Positions 5,944 through 8,425 of a stretch of DNA of 8,425 nt are shown one piece after another. The number at the start of each line of letters is the position of its first letter. Position 1 is the stretch's first letter. Origin of the DNA: an uncultured cyanobacterium (GTDB lineage: Bacteria; Cyanobacteriota; Cyanobacteriia; PCC-6307; Cyanobiaceae); contig CAIOXF010000156.1 of NCBI GenBank assembly GCA_903862155.1, positions 1-8,425 of the forward strand, written 5' to 3'. The translations under genes were made by a program, and so were the position numbers. The notes beneath the pieces were generated by a model. The model had not been told where the DNA came from. It saw only the letters and a program-made list of their open reading frames with translations, and did not search any database.

Positions 5944-7074
5944 GTGTCAAGGACCGTCTGGTTCGCCCTGCCGTTGATCGGGGTGTTGCCCATCGCCGCC
6001 TGCGCACCGAAACAGCAGGCCCGTCAACCACTGGCGGTGCAAGCGGAAACCGTGGGTGAAGCCACCTTCAATCCCGGCATTGAAGTGGTGAGCCGGCTGG
6101 CGTCCACCACCGATGTGGCCCTTCGGCCGGAAACCGACGGCCGCGTGGTGAAGATCCTGGCCACCCAGGGCCAGCAGGTGAAGGCTGGCCAGCCGATCAT
6201 CGTGCTCGACAACGTGCAAGACACGGCGGCCCTCGATGCCAGCAAGGCGCAGGCACGGCGCGATTACGTGAATGCTGAGCGTTACATCTTCCTGAATCAG
6301 CAGGGTGCGGCCTCCACCCGCGATCGCGACTACTTCGTCACCGAGGCGCTGAAAAGCCGGGATCAGGTGCGGGCCTCGGCGGCGACCCTCGGATACAAGT
6401 ACGTGACGGCGCCGATCAGCGGCGTGGTGGGTGATCTCGACACGGTGAAGCTCGGCGACTTTGTGCGCAAGGGCCAGGCGATCACCGGGATCGTGGACAA
6501 CTCCACCCTCTGGACCCTGATGGACGTGCCGGCCACTCAGGCCGGCGCTGTGCGACTTGGTCAGTCGGTGATGCTCACCACCCAGGGGCTGCCTCCCGTG
6601 AGCGGCAAGGGCACCGTGGTGTTCATCTCCCCGTACTACGGGGTCAGTGGTGATACCTCTTCCCCCAACACCGTGCTGGTGAAGGCGAGCTTCCCCAACC
6701 TGACGGGCAAACTCAAGACCGGCCAGTATGTGCGCAACCGGATCATCACTGAAACCAAGCGCATGCTCTCGGTGCCGGTGCAGGCGGTGATGATGCAGGC
6801 CCAGCAGCCGTTTGTGTATCGGATCGTGCCGCTGTCAGCGGCCCTGCCCAAGATCCGGGCCTCCCAGTCGATTCCCCAGGCCCAGAAGGAGCAGCTGGAG
6901 AAACTGCCGCCTTCCACGTCGCTCGTGGTGCAAACGCCCGTGAAGTTGGGAACCCTGGAAAACAGCCGTTATCCGCTGATCTCGGGCCTCTCGGCCGGCG
7001 ACAAGATCGTGGTGAGTAACACCGCCCTGTTGCGATCGGGGATGCCGGTGCGCATCACCCCCGCCGCGAACTAG
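5944..7074 (+). CDS. RND efflux periplasmic adaptor lipoprotein, second copy (MFP/HlyD family)
   Basis: A 376-residue paralogue of the preceding adaptor with the same domain order. Lipoprotein signal: hydrophobic 5-19 with lipobox Ile17-Ala18-Ala19-Cys20. First lipoyl half at about 56-90 (RPETDGRVVKILATQGQQVK, 61-80), short helical hairpin 92-148, second lipoyl half at about 152-185 (VTAPISGVVGDLDTVKLGDF), barrel domain about 188-272 and membrane-proximal domain to the end. It shares with the first copy an insert before the last strands (about 296-327) followed by TPVKLGTLENSRYPLISGL (331-349; the first copy has TPVRLGALQNNRYPVLDGV). The start is GTG 5944 with no clear SD, chosen because it directly precedes the lipoprotein signal. 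Base composition is lower in GC than the first copy (about 57-60% in sampled lines against about 67%), so this is not a recent duplication. It lies 12 bp before the pump gene and is almost certainly translated from the same mRNA. Confidence 0.93.
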   Translation: MSRTVWFALPLIGVLPIAACAPKQQARQPLAVQAETVGEATFNPGIEVVSRLASTTDVALRPETDGRVVKILATQGQQVKAGQPIIVLDNVQDTAALDASKAQARRDYVNAERYIFLNQQGAASTRDRDYFVTEALKSRDQVRASAATLGYKYVTAPISGVVGDLDTVKLGDFVRKGQAITGIVDNSTLWTLMDVPATQAGAVRLGQSVMLTTQGLPPVSGKGTVVFISPYYGVSGDTSSPNTVLVKASFPNLTGKLKTGQYVRNRIITETKRMLSVPVQAVMMQAQQPFVYRIVPLSAALPKIRASQSIPQAQKEQLEKLPPSTSLVVQTPVKLGTLENSRYPLISGLSAGDKIVVSNTALLRSGMPVRITPAAN

Positions 7075-7077
7075 GGA
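7073..7077 (+). promoter_or_regulatory. Shine-Dalgarno of the RND pump gene
   Basis: AGGGA overlaps the stop codon of the second adaptor (TAG 7072-7074) and lies 9 nt before ATG 7087. It supports translational coupling of adaptor and pump. Confidence 0.65.
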
Positions 7078-7086
7078 ACCGCCACC

Positions 7087-8425
7087 ATGTCGCTCTCCGA
7101 CAATTTCATCAAGCGGCCGGTTCTCACCACCGTTTGCAGCATCCTGATCGTGCTGGTGGGGTTGATCTCCATTCCAGCTCTCTCGATTGAAAACCTTCCC
7201 AATATTGCGCCGCCCCTGATTCAGGTGACGGCTAATTATTCCGGCGCCAACTCGCTCGTCACCGAGCAGGCTGTCACCAACCCCCTGGAGCAGCAGATCA
7301 ATGGCGTGCCCGGTGCCGCCTACATCTCTTCCTTCAGTACCAACTCTGGTCAGACCACGGTGCAGGTGTACTTCGACGAAGGCACCGACATCAACATCGA
7401 CCAGGTGAATGTGCAGAACAGGGTGTCGCTGGCGATGCCCCAGCTGCCGCAGCAGGTGCAGGCCACCGGTGTATCTGTGATGCAGAGCACGCCCTCGATC
7501 CTGCTGGCCTATCAGCTCTCATCCACCCAGGGTCAATTTGACTCGGCCTATCTCAATGGCCTGATCTACGCCGATCTGTACTACCAGCTGGGCCGGGTGC
7601 CCGGTGTGGCGAGCGTGAACCTGTTGGGTGGCAGCAATCCGGCCTTCTGGTTGTTTGTTGATCCCCAGAAACTCACCGCCAACCAGCTCACAGCCGATCA
7701 GATCGTGCAGGCGGTGCGCAGCCAGAACACCGTGGCCATTGGTGGTCTGGTGGGTGGCCCCCCTGCTGGTGGCGATCAGAAGTTTGCCTACCCGATTCTC
7801 GTTGAGAACAACGGCAACCTCATCTCGATCGAGGAGCTCAACAACCTGATTGTGGGTAAATCGCCCCAGGGCAACCTGCTGCGCCTGCGAGATGTTGGTG
7901 AAGCGACCTACGGCTTCAACACCTTTGCCCAGCAGGCGGTGGATATCAAGGGCTATCCATCGATCACCATCGCTGTCTTCCAGACGCCCGAGAGCAACGC
8001 CCTCGATGTGTCTGAGGCGGTGGTGCAGGTGATGAACCAGTTCAGCCAGCAGCTGCCACCTGGGGTCACCCTCAGCGAGATCTACAACATCGGCCAGTTC
8101 ATTGAATCGGCTGTTGAAGGCGTGGTGGATGCCCTTGGCCTGGCGATTGTGCTGGTGCTGCTGATTCTGTTCCTGTTCCTGCAAGACTGGCGCGCCACGA
8201 TTGTACCCACCCTGGCGATTCCGATCTCCTTGGTGGGTACCTTCGCCTTCATTAAGGCGTTTGGCTTCTCGATCAATCAGCTCACCCTGCTAGGCCTGGT
8301 GCTGGCGACCGGTCTGGTGGTGGACGACGCCATCGTGGTAATCGAGGCCGTGTCGAAGAACCTCGAGAAGGGGATGCGCCCGCGCAAGGCAGCCCTGGAG
8401 TGCATGGGCGAATTGATCGGTGCCC
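7087..8425 (+). CDS. RND multidrug efflux transporter, HAE1/AcrB class (N-terminal part, runs off the window)
   Basis: 446 codons are visible of a protein expected to be about 1,000-1,100 residues. This inner-membrane proton/drug antiporter works with periplasmic adaptors and an outer-membrane channel. The start SLSDNFIKRPVLTTV (2-16) matches the N-terminal amphipathic FI.RP signature of AcrB-type pumps. TM1 spans about 12-31. The first periplasmic porter loop spans about 33-340, with IENLPNIAPPLIQVTANYSG (34-53), VTNPLEQQINGVPG (63-76) and LGRVPGVASVNLLGG (168-182). TM2 is at about 346-365, TM3 at about 370-390 and TM4 at about 396-420. TM4 carries GLVVDDAIVVIE, with Asp413-Asp414 matching the proton-relay Asp407-Asp408 of AcrB. 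The gene is intact up to the window edge. Its GC (about 57% in a sampled line) is lower than that of the metabolic genes upstream. Being HAE1 rather than HME type points to organic or amphiphilic substrates; the actual substrate cannot be told. Confidence 0.95.
   Translation, partial: MSLSDNFIKRPVLTTVCSILIVLVGLISIPALSIENLPNIAPPLIQVTANYSGANSLVTEQAVTNPLEQQINGVPGAAYISSFSTNSGQTTVQVYFDEGTDINIDQVNVQNRVSLAMPQLPQQVQATGVSVMQSTPSILLAYQLSSTQGQFDSAYLNGLIYADLYYQLGRVPGVASVNLLGGSNPAFWLFVDPQKLTANQLTADQIVQAVRSQNTVAIGGLVGGPPAGGDQKFAYPILVENNGNLISIEELNNLIVGKSPQGNLLRLRDVGEATYGFNTFAQQAVDIKGYPSITIAVFQTPESNALDVSEAVVQVMNQFSQQLPPGVTLSEIYNIGQFIESAVEGVVDALGLAIVLVLLILFLFLQDWRATIVPTLAIPISLVGTFAFIKAFGFSINQLTLLGLVLATGLVVDDAIVVIEAVSKNLEKGMRPRKAALECMGELIGA

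Noticed and set aside
6320..6327. GCGATCGC octamer (cyanobacterial HIP1 palindrome) inside the second adaptor gene
   Set aside because: There is only one copy in the window, about what chance allows at this GC content, so it cannot be called an enriched repeat. It is consistent with a cyanobacterium but not evidence for one.
7081..7089. GCCACCATG, a perfect eukaryotic Kozak-like context at the pump start
   Set aside because: The surroundings are a bacterial operon with an SD-like AGGGA at normal spacing. The match is coincidental and does not suggest an engineered construct.
7519..8184. A 221-codon minus-strand open frame opposite the RND pump
   Set aside because: The plus-strand pump is unmistakable here, and the antisense protein is His/Gln-rich with no family resemblance.

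Overview
The window looks like a compact, high-GC chromosomal segment of a unicellular picocyanobacterium (Cyanobium or freshwater/coastal Synechococcus type). This is inferred from gene content: a RarA ATPase carrying the long C-terminal extension found in cyanobacteria, a secreted DUF1400-like protein, a HetI/Sfp-type phosphopantetheinyl transferase, a CoaX-type pantothenate kinase beginning with a cyanobacterial-looking IGNSRW motif, and SD-poor GTG/TTG starts. Coding density is very high. No gene-free stretch exceeds about 70 bp, and several neighbouring genes overlap. I see no tRNA, rRNA, CRISPR array, insertion sequence or phage gene.

Left part (1-2560), housekeeping metabolism. The 3' end of cysH (PAPS/APS reductase) runs into coaX (type III pantothenate kinase). 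coaX converges with and overlaps bcp (thioredoxin-dependent peroxiredoxin, minus strand). Divergent from bcp is a 4'-phosphopantetheinyl transferase, followed after 45 bp by a small exported DUF1400-like protein with a clear Shine-Dalgarno. CoaX makes the first intermediate of CoA synthesis and the transferase uses CoA to activate carrier proteins. CysH and Bcp both depend on thioredoxin-type reductants.

Middle (2496-4706, minus strand), genome maintenance. This is one long gene for a RarA/MgsA AAA+ ATPase fused to about 300 extra residues resembling a degenerate methyltransferase-like domain. Its 3' end overlaps the DUF1400 gene by 65 bp.

Right part (4774-8425), efflux. Two consecutive lipoprotein periplasmic adaptors (MFP/HlyD type) precede an RND inner-membrane pump of the HAE1/AcrB class, cut by the window edge. 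The spacing (57 bp, then 12 bp) suggests one operon, divergent from rarA across a 67-bp GC-rich gap that holds two inverted repeats. The two adaptors are paralogues, and both carry the same unusual insert near the C-terminus. No TolC-like outer-membrane gene or regulator is visible here.

Nothing in the window is clearly a new biological system. The best leads are the two-adaptor RND cassette with its shared insert and the uncharacterised C-terminal half of the RarA fusion.
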